Shown here piece by piece: positions 8,301 to 15,698 of a DNA stretch of 24,567 bases. A program made the position numbers and the translations under genes. A model generated the notes under the pieces. That model was not told the origin of the DNA, did no database searches, and worked only from the letters and a program-made list of their open reading frames with translations. The stretch is from DTGL01 sp038895395. GTDB lineage: Archaea; Iainarchaeota; Iainarchaeia; Iainarchaeales; DTGL01. Positions within the stretch are counted from its first letter, which is position 1, and the number at the start of each line of letters is the position of its first letter. The stretch is taken from contig JAWANJ010000010.1 in assembly GCA_038895395.1 (NCBI GenBank), positions 1-24,567 on the forward strand, given 5' to 3'.

Positions 8301-8813
8301 TGTGTTGAGAATAGACTAAACTCGACCAAACAGTATGATGGTTTCTTTTATACTCATGAGTCGTCAGACGTGTGTGGTGGACCTGAATATTCAACATATG
8401 TAAGATTAAAAACGATGGAAGAAAAAGTCTTTAAGCAAGCTGAAGTACAAAGCAAGATCAAGGCGGTTAATTTAAAGGATTCTTTAGCGAGAGTTATTGA
8501 AACACATCTACTTCCAGATATTATTGGCAATACTCGATCTTTTTGCAAGCAGCAGTTTAGATGTACAAACTGTAATAGTAAATATAGAAGAATGCCGCTA
8601 AGCGGTATCTGTACAAAATGTGGAAAAGAAGGGCTTATCCTAACAATTGCAAAAGGAAGTGTTGAAAAGTATGTTGATGTGACAAGAAAGCTAATAGCTA
8701 CATACGATCTTGGTGAATATCTTAAACAAAGATTGGAACTTATAGAGGATGAAATTGGATCACTATTTGGAGCTCAAGTAAAGCCGCAGAAAATGTTGGC
8801 AGAATTCCTATGA
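5397..8813 (+). CDS. polC (DP2): DNA polymerase D large subunit (DP2), polymerase catalytic subunit
   Basis: DP2 is the catalytic subunit of PolD, with a double-psi-barrel core like multisubunit RNA polymerases. This 1138-residue copy has the early GPIRAAGGTVQVLPL block, a cluster of four CxxC pairs (C648/651, C660/663, C673/676, C685/688), the catalytic motif NADGDQD (889-895) with its metal-binding aspartates, then RGGRMDAPLVF, and a second zinc site near the end (C1056/1059, C1072/1075) in the part that contacts DP1. The last residues, QKMLAEFL, resemble a PCNA-interacting peptide. No intein is present. ATG 5397 is preferred to TTG 5394: it overlaps the DP1 stop as TGATG and follows GGTG by about five bases. 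The gene ends at a strong hairpin with T tracts. DP1 and DP2 side by side fit a stoichiometric complex. Confidence 0.96.
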   Translation: MDIIASDEIKNYYKKIEEQTQIAFKVAEKARKKGYDYIDEVETKPVSDLAERAETITGPPGVAKRYREIINELVGENKRTKAIFKIFEEIVTNKICNIPDEEKRIEQAIKTALVLQTEGVVVAPIDGITKVKISKNPDGTQYIDIYYAGPIRAAGGTVQVLPLILGDYARKLLGLDRYKPTKDEIERYVEEVQIYDEIVSRQYKMSDDEIRKIISGCPVCINGEPTEEREVSVHRDLPRIPHNRVRGGACLVISEGVALKARKALKFASMLGLDWSWLESIIKHEKSEQTAFDIEPSYKYLEGVAVGRPILAYPGQMGGFRLRYGRTRASGIMGKAMHPATMALLDGFIAIGTQIKIERPGKSAVITACDSIEGPIVKLKDGSVVRIKSADDANAIKDNVEKILFLGDLLVSYGDFKYSAHPLLPAGYNEEWWALELEEIIKKSDVNENDRELIVKAINDPFRVSFEEALELSKRHGMALHPKYTYYYKAASVGEIKRLIKAIKECKFSRKENILVIEYDKTVKEILEKIGLPHRVSENGIIIEEPDSKVLFYLFEKVDIDKVTEDATEDVNKFLTKLCGIKIRDKCGTFLGARMGRPEASDERLMKGSPHTLFPIGDYGGSTRSVIKAADISEKKGGIEIEIAVFQCPKCGQTMAHYFCRRCNVRTVSVRVCPNCNMRSQKERCEKCKKPTRIYHSRNERIDLLLKEATENLVIKAPDSFKGVHGLTSTNKIFEPIEKGLLRAKYNLHIFRDGTIRYDLINVPITHFKPKEANIGVEKLRSLGYTKDVFGKELTSDEQIVELKPQDIIIHNKAGDFLVKVANFIDEELQKFYGLEAFYKVKSREDLIGHLVLALAPHTSAAIVGRIIGYTKTRACLAHPYFHQTKRRNADGDQDSVILLMDVLLNFSQEYLSSSRGGRMDAPLVFTTVLKPDEIDTEVYCMEICDKYPLELYEKSLNYAMPEAVKVECVENRLNSTKQYDGFFYTHESSDVCGGPEYSTYVRLKTMEEKVFKQAEVQSKIKAVNLKDSLARVIETHLLPDIIGNTRSFCKQQFRCTNCNSKYRRMPLSGICTKCGKEGLILTIAKGSVEKYVDVTRKLIATYDLGEYLKQRLELIEDEIGSLFGAQVKPQKMLAEFL

Positions 8814-8850
8814 CTAAGTGATTTATTAAAGAGTAAACAAAGACCATTAC

Positions 8851-8904
8851 CTGGGTAAGCACAGCATTGTGCTAACCCAGTTTTATTCTGGTTCTGTTTT
8901 TTTT
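8851..8904 (+). terminator. Hairpin plus T tract after DP2
   Basis: Arms 8851-8863 and 8868-8880 pair over 13 positions with a single A-A mismatch and a four-base loop (GCAT). TTTTATT follows, then a T8 run at 8897-8904 and another T run at 8906-8911. It lies 37 bases past the DP2 stop in the 96-base gap between convergent DP2 and sepF. The T tracts alone would suit archaeal termination on the plus strand; a stable stem this clean is less expected and may protect the 3' end. On the minus strand no comparable T run follows the stem. Confidence 0.65.
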
Positions 8905-8909
8905 GTTTT

Positions 8910-9266
8910 TTATTCTTTTATTTTTTTCTTTATTATTTTCACTTTTGACGGTGTTATTATTATTCTATCGTGGGAAATCCTTGCAATGTCACCGTCAATT
9001 TCATTAACAAAGGCTTTTAGTCTGTTTACGTATTCCTTAACTTTTAGTACATTCCTTTTTGTAAGAGCCTCAACATTGAGAAGAATTATATTTCCAGATT
9101 TTACTTCCTTCATAACTTTATCAACGTCTGCTTCCTCAGACAAAACCATTGGCTTAACAAAGGCATCAACATCTTCATACATTGTTTCCTCTTCGACATC
9201 AAGGCTATTCAGAAATTCTTCAATATCAAATTCCTCTTTTTTAAAGACTTTATTCAAAAGGGCCAA
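8910..9266 (-). CDS. sepF: SepF-like cell division protein (FtsZ membrane anchor)
   Basis: Archaeal SepF tethers FtsZ to the membrane at the division site. The 118-residue product begins MALLNKVFKKEE, an amphipathic N-terminal helix like the SepF membrane-targeting sequence. An acidic linker follows, then the SepF core (about 35-112) with VKSGNIILLNVEAL, the FVNEIDGDIARIS segment and HDRIIITPSKVKI. The TTG at 9266 is chosen over the in-frame GTG at 9275: that GTG is part of the Shine-Dalgarno GAGGTGA, which ends five bases before the TTG, and the corrected N-terminus matches the family better. It is divergent from orc1 and convergent with the polymerase operon. No ftsZ is in the window. The call rests on the conserved core pattern; it is a short protein, so confidence is high but not absolute. 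Confidence 0.85.
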   Translation of the reverse strand: MALLNKVFKKEEFDIEEFLNSLDVEEETMYEDVDAFVKPMVLSEEADVDKVMKEVKSGNIILLNVEALTKRNVLKVKEYVNRLKAFVNEIDGDIARISHDRIIITPSKVKIIKKKIKE

Positions 9267-9271
9267 AAATA

Positions 9272-9278
9272 TCACCTC
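9272..9278 (-). promoter_or_regulatory. Shine-Dalgarno deciding the sepF start
   Basis: The minus strand reads GAGGTGA, then TATTT, then the TTG start at 9266. The GTG inside the element is in frame and would add three residues if taken as the start. A second GGTGA-like element, CTGGTGA, lies immediately upstream. Confidence 0.7.
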
Positions 9279-9299
9279 ACCAGTTTTTTGCTCTTATAG

Positions 9300-9308
9300 T
9301 TATATATT
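9300..9308 (-). promoter_or_regulatory. Possible TATA box of sepF
   Basis: On the minus strand this is an ATATATAA-type stretch about 35-40 bases before the TTG start. A start of transcription near 9278 would leave a leader little longer than the Shine-Dalgarno sequence. The whole gap is very AT-rich, so other boxes are possible. Confidence 0.35.
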
Positions 9309-9353
9309 ATCAAACATATAATTAAATTTATGCACATCATTTTAAGTTTAACG

Positions 9354-9362
9354 TTTATAAAT
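9354..9362 (+). promoter_or_regulatory. Probable TATA box of orc1/cdc6
   Basis: TTTATAAAT, the best box A match in the sepF-orc1 gap, with AACG just before it. Transcription would start near 9385, giving a leader of about 50 bases before the ATG at 9434. Confidence 0.5.
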
Positions 9363-9433
9363 CTCGTGTTATTGTTTTTCGAACTATTTGTAATTTTATT
9401 TTTTTATGCTGGTTTTAATATTTAGGGGGCGGT

Positions 9434-10627
9434 ATGGGAAATATATTTGACAATCGCGTATCTGAAAGCCATATTTTTGAAAATCGCAACATAATGCTTC
9501 CCTCTTATATGCCTGAAAGACTGCCATTTAGAGAAAAGCAAATTGAAGCCCTGGTCTCAGCCCTAAGTGTTTGCGCCAGCGGCGGTAAACCGGTAAATCT
9601 TTTTGTTTATGGGAAGCCTGGCACTGGAAAAACTTGCTGCACGAAGTATGTTATTAATCAGTTGGACGAGTTTTCGCTCAAAAACAACTTACCGGTAAAA
9701 ACTAGTTATTCTAACTGTAGGCAGTATAACAGCAAGTATAAAGTTATGAGCAGCGTTGTACAAAAACTTTGCCCAGAAAGGGATATAATAGGCTATAGCG
9801 GCACTTTTATGTACGAAACACTTTTGGACTATTGTAATAAAAATGATACTAAGCTGATAATTGCAATGGATGAAATAGACAAAGTAAAGGATCTTGATGA
9901 GCTCATATACACTTTAACAAGAGCCAATGATGAGCTAAAGCGTGGTTCTGTGTCTATCATAGGCATAAGCAATCAGATAAATTTTAAGGAAAGGTTAGAT
10001 GCTAGGACAAAAAGCTCTCTTTGTGAAAAAGAACTAATTTTCCCACCATATAATGCAAGTGAACTTGTGGAGATACTAAGAGATAGGGTAAAGATGGCTT
10101 TCAAAAAAGATGTGGTTGACGAATCCGCAATAAATTGTGCTGCAGCCATTGCTGCACAGGAATCCGGTGATGCTAGAGCAGCCATGATGTTATTGCTTCG
10201 CGCTGGCGAGCTTGCAGAAAAAAATATGCTGACAAAAGTTACAGATGCTGAAGTTAAACAGGCGAAGAGTGAAGTTGAAGAAGAGATTGCGATTGACTTA
10301 ATATCAACCTTACCAGAACAACAACAGCTTGTTATTTATGCAATAGCAAGACTAACTGCAGCAAACAAAGGAATAAAAAGATTTGACGATGAACAAGCCT
10401 TATGTAGTGGTGAAGTTTACGATGAATATAGAAGGGTTGCTTCAAAATTTAACATTGCACCAGTTAGCATAAGATGGTTTCAAGAGTATATAGGTGAACT
10501 TGAAACTTATGGGGTCATATTAACAACAAATTCAGGAAAGGGGTTTAGAGGACAGAGCCGAATTATAAGATTGGGTTTGGACGTAGAGAAAGTTAAAAAA
10601 GCACTAGAAAAGCGCTTTTCATCATAG
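9434..10627 (+). CDS. orc1/cdc6: Orc1/Cdc6 replication initiator
   Basis: Archaeal Orc1/Cdc6 binds origin repeats and recruits the MCM helicase. The 397-residue product has an AAA+ domain with Walker A YGKPGTGKT (59-67), Walker B LIIAMDEID (141-149), sensor 1 IGISN (176-180), a likely arginine finger in the following RLDARTKSSL, and sensor 2 SGDARAAMML (244-253). A winged-helix DNA-binding domain follows (about 285-395, containing RWFQEYIGELETYGVI). The ATG at 9434 follows a G-rich AGGGGGCGGT element that probably serves as ribosome binding site. It is divergent from sepF and converges on the giant surface gene across 28 bases; T5 right after its TAG stop (10628-10632) may help termination. 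Full length, with no sign of decay. Position next to the PolD genes recalls Thermococcales, where initiator and PolD genes lie near the origin. Confidence 0.95.
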   Translation: MGNIFDNRVSESHIFENRNIMLPSYMPERLPFREKQIEALVSALSVCASGGKPVNLFVYGKPGTGKTCCTKYVINQLDEFSLKNNLPVKTSYSNCRQYNSKYKVMSSVVQKLCPERDIIGYSGTFMYETLLDYCNKNDTKLIIAMDEIDKVKDLDELIYTLTRANDELKRGSVSIIGISNQINFKERLDARTKSSLCEKELIFPPYNASELVEILRDRVKMAFKKDVVDESAINCAAAIAAQESGDARAAMMLLLRAGELAEKNMLTKVTDAEVKQAKSEVEEEIAIDLISTLPEQQQLVIYAIARLTAANKGIKRFDDEQALCSGEVYDEYRRVASKFNIAPVSIRWFQEYIGELETYGVILTTNSGKGFRGQSRIIRLGLDVEKVKKALEKRFSS

Positions 10628-10655
10628 TTTTTATTTCAGTTGGCCTTTGTAGTTA

Positions 10656-13600
10656 CTATTCACATTTGTAGTTTTGCCAATTGAAGCTCCATTCGCTTGC
10701 AATCCTTGCTTTAGCTGTTTCTAGTTCTTTTAGCAATTTACTCTCATTCCAGAAGAACACATAGCTGTTTTGAGATGGGTGCACATCTTGGAGCTCTGGT
10801 ACAACACAGACATATTCCTGTTCAATCAATTTTATTATATCACTTATTTTATCTGCGTTTAATGTGCTATCTATACTTATGCTTTGGCCAGAATCTTTGC
10901 TAATGCCACTTTTTGACGCTAGCAAGCAAACATCACCACTGCAAGCATTTGAAATGCTCATCTGTTTTCCATGCGGGGTATAGAATACTGTTCTTAAGAA
11001 AATACTTTGGTCATTTGCAGCGTCTTTCCAATGGAAACCAAACGCTGGTAGGTTGTTTTTCTTCGCTGCACAGCTATTATCTATCTGTGCTGCAGGAATA
11101 TCTTTTTGCATATAAGGAAGTTCTAGTCCATGGAAGTCACCACAATTTAAGTCAGGTGATGTCGCTATGCCAGTCCAGTAGCTTACACCATTAAGATTAG
11201 AACCAACAACTGATTGCATGCTATAAAGCATATAGAAACATTCGCCACTACCATTTTTACTCTTTATACCCATTAACACAGGCACTGCCTGGCTATAATA
11301 AAGTTCCATCTTTTTGCTACTAAAGTCCACTTTGAACAACTTGCTTTGTGCCTCTAAAATTTCTTCCAAATCTTTATAAGTTGCTGTGGTGAAAATTGTT
11401 CTTCCAGCTTTTGTCGTGGTTTCAACCTTATCTGATGTGCCCATAACACTTATTACAATTGGTTCGCGTTGGTTTTCGTAACCTAGGCCATAGTCAGAGC
11501 GACCATCCTTCCCTACTAGACCGTTGAATGACATGTAGTAGAAAGGTAATTGTTCAACATCGGCACTAGCATCTCGCAACTTTTCAAATCTTACCCTTAT
11601 TTTTGCGTCTGGTTTGCCTTCTCTGAAGAAAACCCAATCTTCATTGTTGAAATTTATATCTATTGTTACCAAATATAAACCACTATCTATCTGCCTTGGT
11701 TCAAAGCTTAATGCATTTGGATCATAGAAATACTTATTCCAAGGAGTTGTACCTGAAGTAAACCATGTTGGCGCTTTAAGGAACCCTTCAGTGTATGCTT
11801 TTGCAAAGTCTTTTTGGAAACTTTCAGAGTAATTGTCACCAATAAGGTGTGCTTTGAAAGATGTATACTGCTTTATTTCAGCATATCTTTTGCTTGCTAC
11901 CAGATCAGATATTTTCTTTAGTTTTTGCGCCAGTTCTATAGAAAATTGGGTTGGATCACAGTATATGAAATCATCCGTGTCTTTTTCATCACAATCGTCA
12001 ATCTTTATTGCTGCGTCACCCTCAAATTGCCATGATAACTTAACCTTTGGCACTGCTGCTTTTCCAGTGATACCAAATAAGCCATTAGGACCTATGCAAA
12101 AGTCTTGAGCTTCACCAACTAACTTTACAGAGAACTTTTCACTTCCGAGTTTAGCAACCTCAACAACTATTTTATTCCATTCATTGGCTTGCTTATTACT
12201 TGCACCAAATTGATCTGTGTATTTAACATGTAAGTCGAATTCATACCTTCCGGGTTTAAGACCGGATATTTTTTGAATTATTTTTATGCTTTTACCTGGT
12301 TCTATAACAGTACCGCTTATTGGATGGAAACAATCACCAACAACAATTGTTTTTGTTGCACTTGCAGTATTGCCGGCTTTATCTCGCACAGTTAGCTTTA
12401 CAGTATAAGTGCCTGTTTTTGTGTATGTATGTGCTACTTTAACACCTGTTGCTGTTGAACCATCTCCAAAGTCCCATTCATAGCTAACTATATCACCCGT
12501 GCTTTTTGAACCGTCAAAGCTTATGGTACAAGGTGGACAAGTACAACCATCCTTGTCAGTTTCTATAACAGCTTTTAGACCTGTTGCACCAACCTTAGCT
12601 ATTGCAACATAACCAACCTCTTCTGGACTGTGGCTCCACCAGTTTGGAACTAAAAGGCCTAGGCCTTTTTTACTGTCTTCCTCTGCAACAAATAAGTGTA
12701 TAGAGTCTCTTTTTTTATCAAAGAATCTAAGCATTATTGCCTCATCCTCGTTTTGTGACTGAACATCTCCAACCACAATGGGTTCTTCAGGAAAGTCTGT
12801 CTCAAAGTATATTGTCGTACCTTTATCATCAACATTTGGAACAAATCTTACTTCCCATTGAGTGTCGTTTATTGTGGCCCTTCCAGGGCTTATTGCAATA
12901 TAGTGTATATCTTCAACATTGTGTCCTAAGTTAAAGATGTTCCTATTTTTCTTTTCTTGGATTTTAGTAATGAAGTCTGTTTCACCACAAATAATTACAA
13001 TAACTCCAGGATAAGGACTTATCCAATCTCTGCACGGATTTATATTTCTAGTAACTGCGGGTTGATCGCCATTAAAAGTAACAATGCTAGTAATCAAAAC
13101 CGGTTTTGGTTTAAAAGCGAAGTTCTTTTTGAAAGCTCCAAAGTAGGGTGTATGGTTCGTTTTAAATTTGCCCGCTTCTATCTCTAAACCAGAAACGTTG
13201 TCGTAGTGACCTTCTTCTAAAACAAGGTATTGCACCCTATACTTTCGAGATATATTACCGTCCTCTTTATCACCCCATTTTTGTAATCTAACTTCAAAAC
13301 TATTGCTTAAAACATTTCTAATTCTAACAACAACCAAATCACACTGGGTTTCACCCTGGCCTGTACAAGACTCAACTGGCTTAGCTACAACAATAGGACT
13401 TTTATAGATGTTACTTAGTTTTACTGTTTTCCATTCTAAGCCAACTTCAACCTCACCATAATCAAACTTAAATTTGTTTGCATCATTCGTGTCACCGCCT
13501 TGGAGGTATATTGCAGTTTCTTTACCATAATCGCTACTTTTTTTAGATTCTTGCAAGTTTATTTTTTCTGCTAAGTAAATGGTCTGCGTTTTATTACTTT

Positions 13601-15686
13601 TATCGTTTTTATTACTTTCAGCGAGTTTTACTGTGGCACCTGCTTCAACTCTTATATTGCAGGTTAAACCATCGCACCCTGTAGGGGTAACTTCTTTTAT
13701 AACTGCAGCATCATCACCAACATTTGTTATTGTCCAAACAATAGTAGTTTCTAATGGCTTACCTGTGTAAGCCAGCAGGCTATTTGCGCTTCCATTTATA
13801 GTAAGTTCTGGATGTATGCAACGGCCTTGATAACAGCCATCTCCACATTTGCAGTCAGTGCTAGTAACACATTCAGTCACGGGCTGTGGTGTTGTTGGTG
13901 ACGCTCCTGGGCTTGGAGCTCCAGGGCTAACACCAGTGGTTGGCGAAGCTCCTGGCACAGTAGGTGAAGTACCAGGCCCTGGTGTAGCTCCAGCCCCGGT
14001 TTTTATGTAAATGTAACCCTTTGCAGGTCCTCTAGTATTAGCTCCTGCTTTTGCATAAACCACAAATATGTAAGCTCCAACACCTAAAACCTTACCATTC
14101 CATGTGCCATAATTTCCAACGCCATTCCATGTTAGTTTGGTGCCATTAACCCAACCACTTTCATAAACTGTGTCACCAGTTAGATCGTAAATGTTTACAG
14201 AAATTTGGTTGATTGTCTCACCAGTTTCAGAGCTTACTGTAAAGGTTATTGAACCACCTGGCTGTATTATTTGAGGTGAGACATCAACCCTAATACCTCC
14301 GCCTGAAGCCGGTGTTTGTGAGGGCGTTACCTGTGGCTGCCCTTGTTGTGGAACAATCGCAAATTTAATAGCATCTGTTGACAGATTACCGCTTGGGGTA
14401 GATGCTGTTATTTTATACAAGTATACGCCTGCTGCGAGAACTTCACCATTGTTATTTCTTGCGTTCCATGTATATGTGTTTCCAGAAACAGATGTACTAA
14501 AAACAAGCCTACCTTCAAGATCAAATATGTAAATTGTTATATTAGATATTGATGCACCAGTTGTGGTAGTTACTGTAAAAGTAGCTAAACCGCCTTGTGG
14601 TACTGACGGAGGATTAAGAGTAACTGTCAATCCACCGCTGACTGTGGCTGAAGGCTGTGGTGATGCTCCAGGAGTCGGAGTTGGAGTTCCAGGCTGAGGA
14701 GTTGGTAATGTGCCACCGCCGCCACCAGTTTGATATATTCTTAAGGTATTAACTGCAGCATCGCTTACAATTTTTGGAATTTCGTGTACTTTGTTCATAT
14801 TTTCTAAGAAAAGAACACACTCAGCACAACCAACAGTTGCTGCTTGTGGTGGGTTTTGACAAGCTGCTCTTGCTATAAAGATATATATTTCAACAGAGAT
14901 GTCATCGTAGGAATTGTTTGGATCATTTCTTAGCAAGGCCCAGTATCGAATAGCCCCTCGCTCACCAGCAGAACCAACATTGCTCTTTCTGCACCAATAA
15001 CCCATTTTACCTTTGTCAGGTTCGGCAGTTGGTTCATCAGTTGGACACTCACCTATTGCACTGTAGTTTATTGATCCACTTTGTGCAACTCTTTGTATAA
15101 ATGTTGTTATAGATTCTTTAGCAGTAGTTGGCGGTTGAGTTGTACCGCATTTTGTGTTATCACAGTTGCTAAAAACATAACACTTATTTGTTGTGTCATA
15201 TTGGCAATTAACCGCATTTAAGCAATTACATTTGTTTGAATTATTGTTTTTGCAATCAGACTCTGTTGAATAACAACCAGAAGGTGGTTGTGTACCTCCA
15301 CCAGTACTACTGCCAGAGGCAACAATTGCTACAGTGCCTGTTGCCTCATACTGCCTTCTACCACCACAGCCACAACCAGCTTTTACAACATATTTATAAG
15401 TCCCAGGCTGCAAACATTGTGTGCTGTTAGGATAACATCCATTCCAAGCATAAACAGTGGTTGGGGAAGATATTGGTGGAGATACTTGAAATAAGTAGTT
15501 TTCTTGGGAATAAAAGTCTATTGTAAGTACTCTTACTGTTTCATTTTGGGGTAAATGTATTGTGAAATTAGTTATTGTTCCTTGCTCGAATGGATTTGGA
15601 TACACGCTAACTTTTAGTTCTTGGGCATACAGAGTATTTAGCACAAAAATTATAGCCAAAAATATTGCTATTTTAGTGTTTTTCAT
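10656..15686 (-). CDS. Giant secreted surface protein with FlgD-like Ig and PKD domains
   Basis: Very large exported protein (1676 residues). It begins with a signal peptide, MKNTKIAIFLAIIFVLNTLYA, and the mature chain starts with a FlgD/T9SS-like Ig domain (YPNPF motif, about 22-125). Then come a cysteine-rich stretch (about 137-181), a region with paired cysteines, a Pro/Thr linker, two more FlgD-like Ig domains (about 345-447 and 462-560), a Pro/Gly/Ser linker (561-600), a CGDGC cysteine motif (about 602-626) and a CARDB-like domain. Two similar beta-rich modules with SPIVVAKP- and EEPIVVGD-type motifs recall H-type lectins. One PKD domain (about 1035-1115, YEWDFGDGS) and about 560 residues I do not recognise complete it. 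No C-terminal membrane helix is seen. The ATG at 15686 follows AAGGTGAT by the usual five bases; the GTG at 15695 is inside that element. Probable role: cell envelope or adhesion, by inference only. Confidence 0.85.
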   Translation of the reverse strand: MKNTKIAIFLAIIFVLNTLYAQELKVSVYPNPFEQGTITNFTIHLPQNETVRVLTIDFYSQENYLFQVSPPISSPTTVYAWNGCYPNSTQCLQPGTYKYVVKAGCGCGGRRQYEATGTVAIVASGSSTGGGTQPPSGCYSTESDCKNNNSNKCNCLNAVNCQYDTTNKCYVFSNCDNTKCGTTQPPTTAKESITTFIQRVAQSGSINYSAIGECPTDEPTAEPDKGKMGYWCRKSNVGSAGERGAIRYWALLRNDPNNSYDDISVEIYIFIARAACQNPPQAATVGCAECVLFLENMNKVHEIPKIVSDAAVNTLRIYQTGGGGGTLPTPQPGTPTPTPGASPQPSATVSGGLTVTLNPPSVPQGGLATFTVTTTTGASISNITIYIFDLEGRLVFSTSVSGNTYTWNARNNNGEVLAAGVYLYKITASTPSGNLSTDAIKFAIVPQQGQPQVTPSQTPASGGGIRVDVSPQIIQPGGSITFTVSSETGETINQISVNIYDLTGDTVYESGWVNGTKLTWNGVGNYGTWNGKVLGVGAYIFVVYAKAGANTRGPAKGYIYIKTGAGATPGPGTSPTVPGASPTTGVSPGAPSPGASPTTPQPVTECVTSTDCKCGDGCYQGRCIHPELTINGSANSLLAYTGKPLETTIVWTITNVGDDAAVIKEVTPTGCDGLTCNIRVEAGATVKLAESNKNDKSNKTQTIYLAEKINLQESKKSSDYGKETAIYLQGGDTNDANKFKFDYGEVEVGLEWKTVKLSNIYKSPIVVAKPVESCTGQGETQCDLVVVRIRNVLSNSFEVRLQKWGDKEDGNISRKYRVQYLVLEEGHYDNVSGLEIEAGKFKTNHTPYFGAFKKNFAFKPKPVLITSIVTFNGDQPAVTRNINPCRDWISPYPGVIVIICGETDFITKIQEKKNRNIFNLGHNVEDIHYIAISPGRATINDTQWEVRFVPNVDDKGTTIYFETDFPEEPIVVGDVQSQNEDEAIMLRFFDKKRDSIHLFVAEEDSKKGLGLLVPNWWSHSPEEVGYVAIAKVGATGLKAVIETDKDGCTCPPCTISFDGSKSTGDIVSYEWDFGDGSTATGVKVAHTYTKTGTYTVKLTVRDKAGNTASATKTIVVGDCFHPISGTVIEPGKSIKIIQKISGLKPGRYEFDLHVKYTDQFGASNKQANEWNKIVVEVAKLGSEKFSVKLVGEAQDFCIGPNGLFGITGKAAVPKVKLSWQFEGDAAIKIDDCDEKDTDDFIYCDPTQFSIELAQKLKKISDLVASKRYAEIKQYTSFKAHLIGDNYSESFQKDFAKAYTEGFLKAPTWFTSGTTPWNKYFYDPNALSFEPRQIDSGLYLVTIDINFNNEDWVFFREGKPDAKIRVRFEKLRDASADVEQLPFYYMSFNGLVGKDGRSDYGLGYENQREPIVISVMGTSDKVETTTKAGRTIFTTATYKDLEEILEAQSKLFKVDFSSKKMELYYSQAVPVLMGIKSKNGSGECFYMLYSMQSVVGSNLNGVSYWTGIATSPDLNCGDFHGLELPYMQKDIPAAQIDNSCAAKKNNLPAFGFHWKDAANDQSIFLRTVFYTPHGKQMSISNACSGDVCLLASKSGISKDSGQSISIDSTLNADKISDIIKLIEQEYVCVVPELQDVHPSQNSYVFFWNESKLLKELETAKARIASEWSFNWQNYKCE
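12340..12580 (-). other. PKD domain of the secreted protein
   Basis: Encodes one PKD (polycystic kidney disease) beta-sandwich with the core SYEWDFGDGSTATG and the C-terminal GTYTVKLTVRD strand. The 42 bases at 12444-12485 are identical to 18719-18760 in the neighbouring giant gene. Confidence 0.85.
12444..12485. repeat. 42-base direct repeat shared with 18719-18760
   Basis: Exact match, by eye, between PKD-coding DNA of the secreted protein and the third PKD domain of the upstream giant gene. It covers 14 codons (SYEWDFGDGSTATG) with no synonymous difference, though flanking PKD sequence differs, which suggests recent copying or gene conversion. Confidence 0.85.
13880..14004 (-). other. Pro/Gly/Ser/Thr low-complexity linker
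   Basis: Encodes an imperfect repeat of PGASP/PTTP-type units between the third FlgD-like Ig domain and a cysteine-rich motif. It is clearly richer in G and C than its surroundings. Such linkers in archaeal surface proteins are often extended and O-glycosylated; that is family knowledge, not visible here. Confidence 0.7.
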
Positions 15687-15690
15687 TTTT

Positions 15691-15698
15691 ATCACCTT
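15691..15698 (-). promoter_or_regulatory. Shine-Dalgarno containing the upstream stop codon
   Basis: The minus strand reads AAGGTGAT. The TGA in it (15692-15694) is the stop of the upstream 1683-residue gene, and five bases separate that stop from the ATG at 15686. This is the same layout as at secF-secD and implies coupled translation of the two surface proteins. Confidence 0.75.

Noticed and set aside
5397..8813. Intein in DP2
   Set aside because: The protein length is normal and the catalytic NADGDQD region runs on without an inserted splicing domain.
8869..9321. Open frame of 150 codons on the plus strand over sepF
   Set aside because: Antisense shadow of sepF; the translation is rich in Phe and Ser without any family pattern, and the DP2 hairpin and T tracts lie at its start.
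9276..9433. Origin recognition boxes in the sepF-orc1 gap
   Set aside because: Only an AGGGGGCGG stretch next to the orc1 start was seen, which is better explained as a ribosome binding site; no repeated boxes.
13880..14700. CRISPR-like or tandem DNA repeats in Pro/Thr linkers
   Set aside because: The repetition is at the protein level (PGASP, PTP units) with irregular DNA spacing; there are no equal repeats and spacers.
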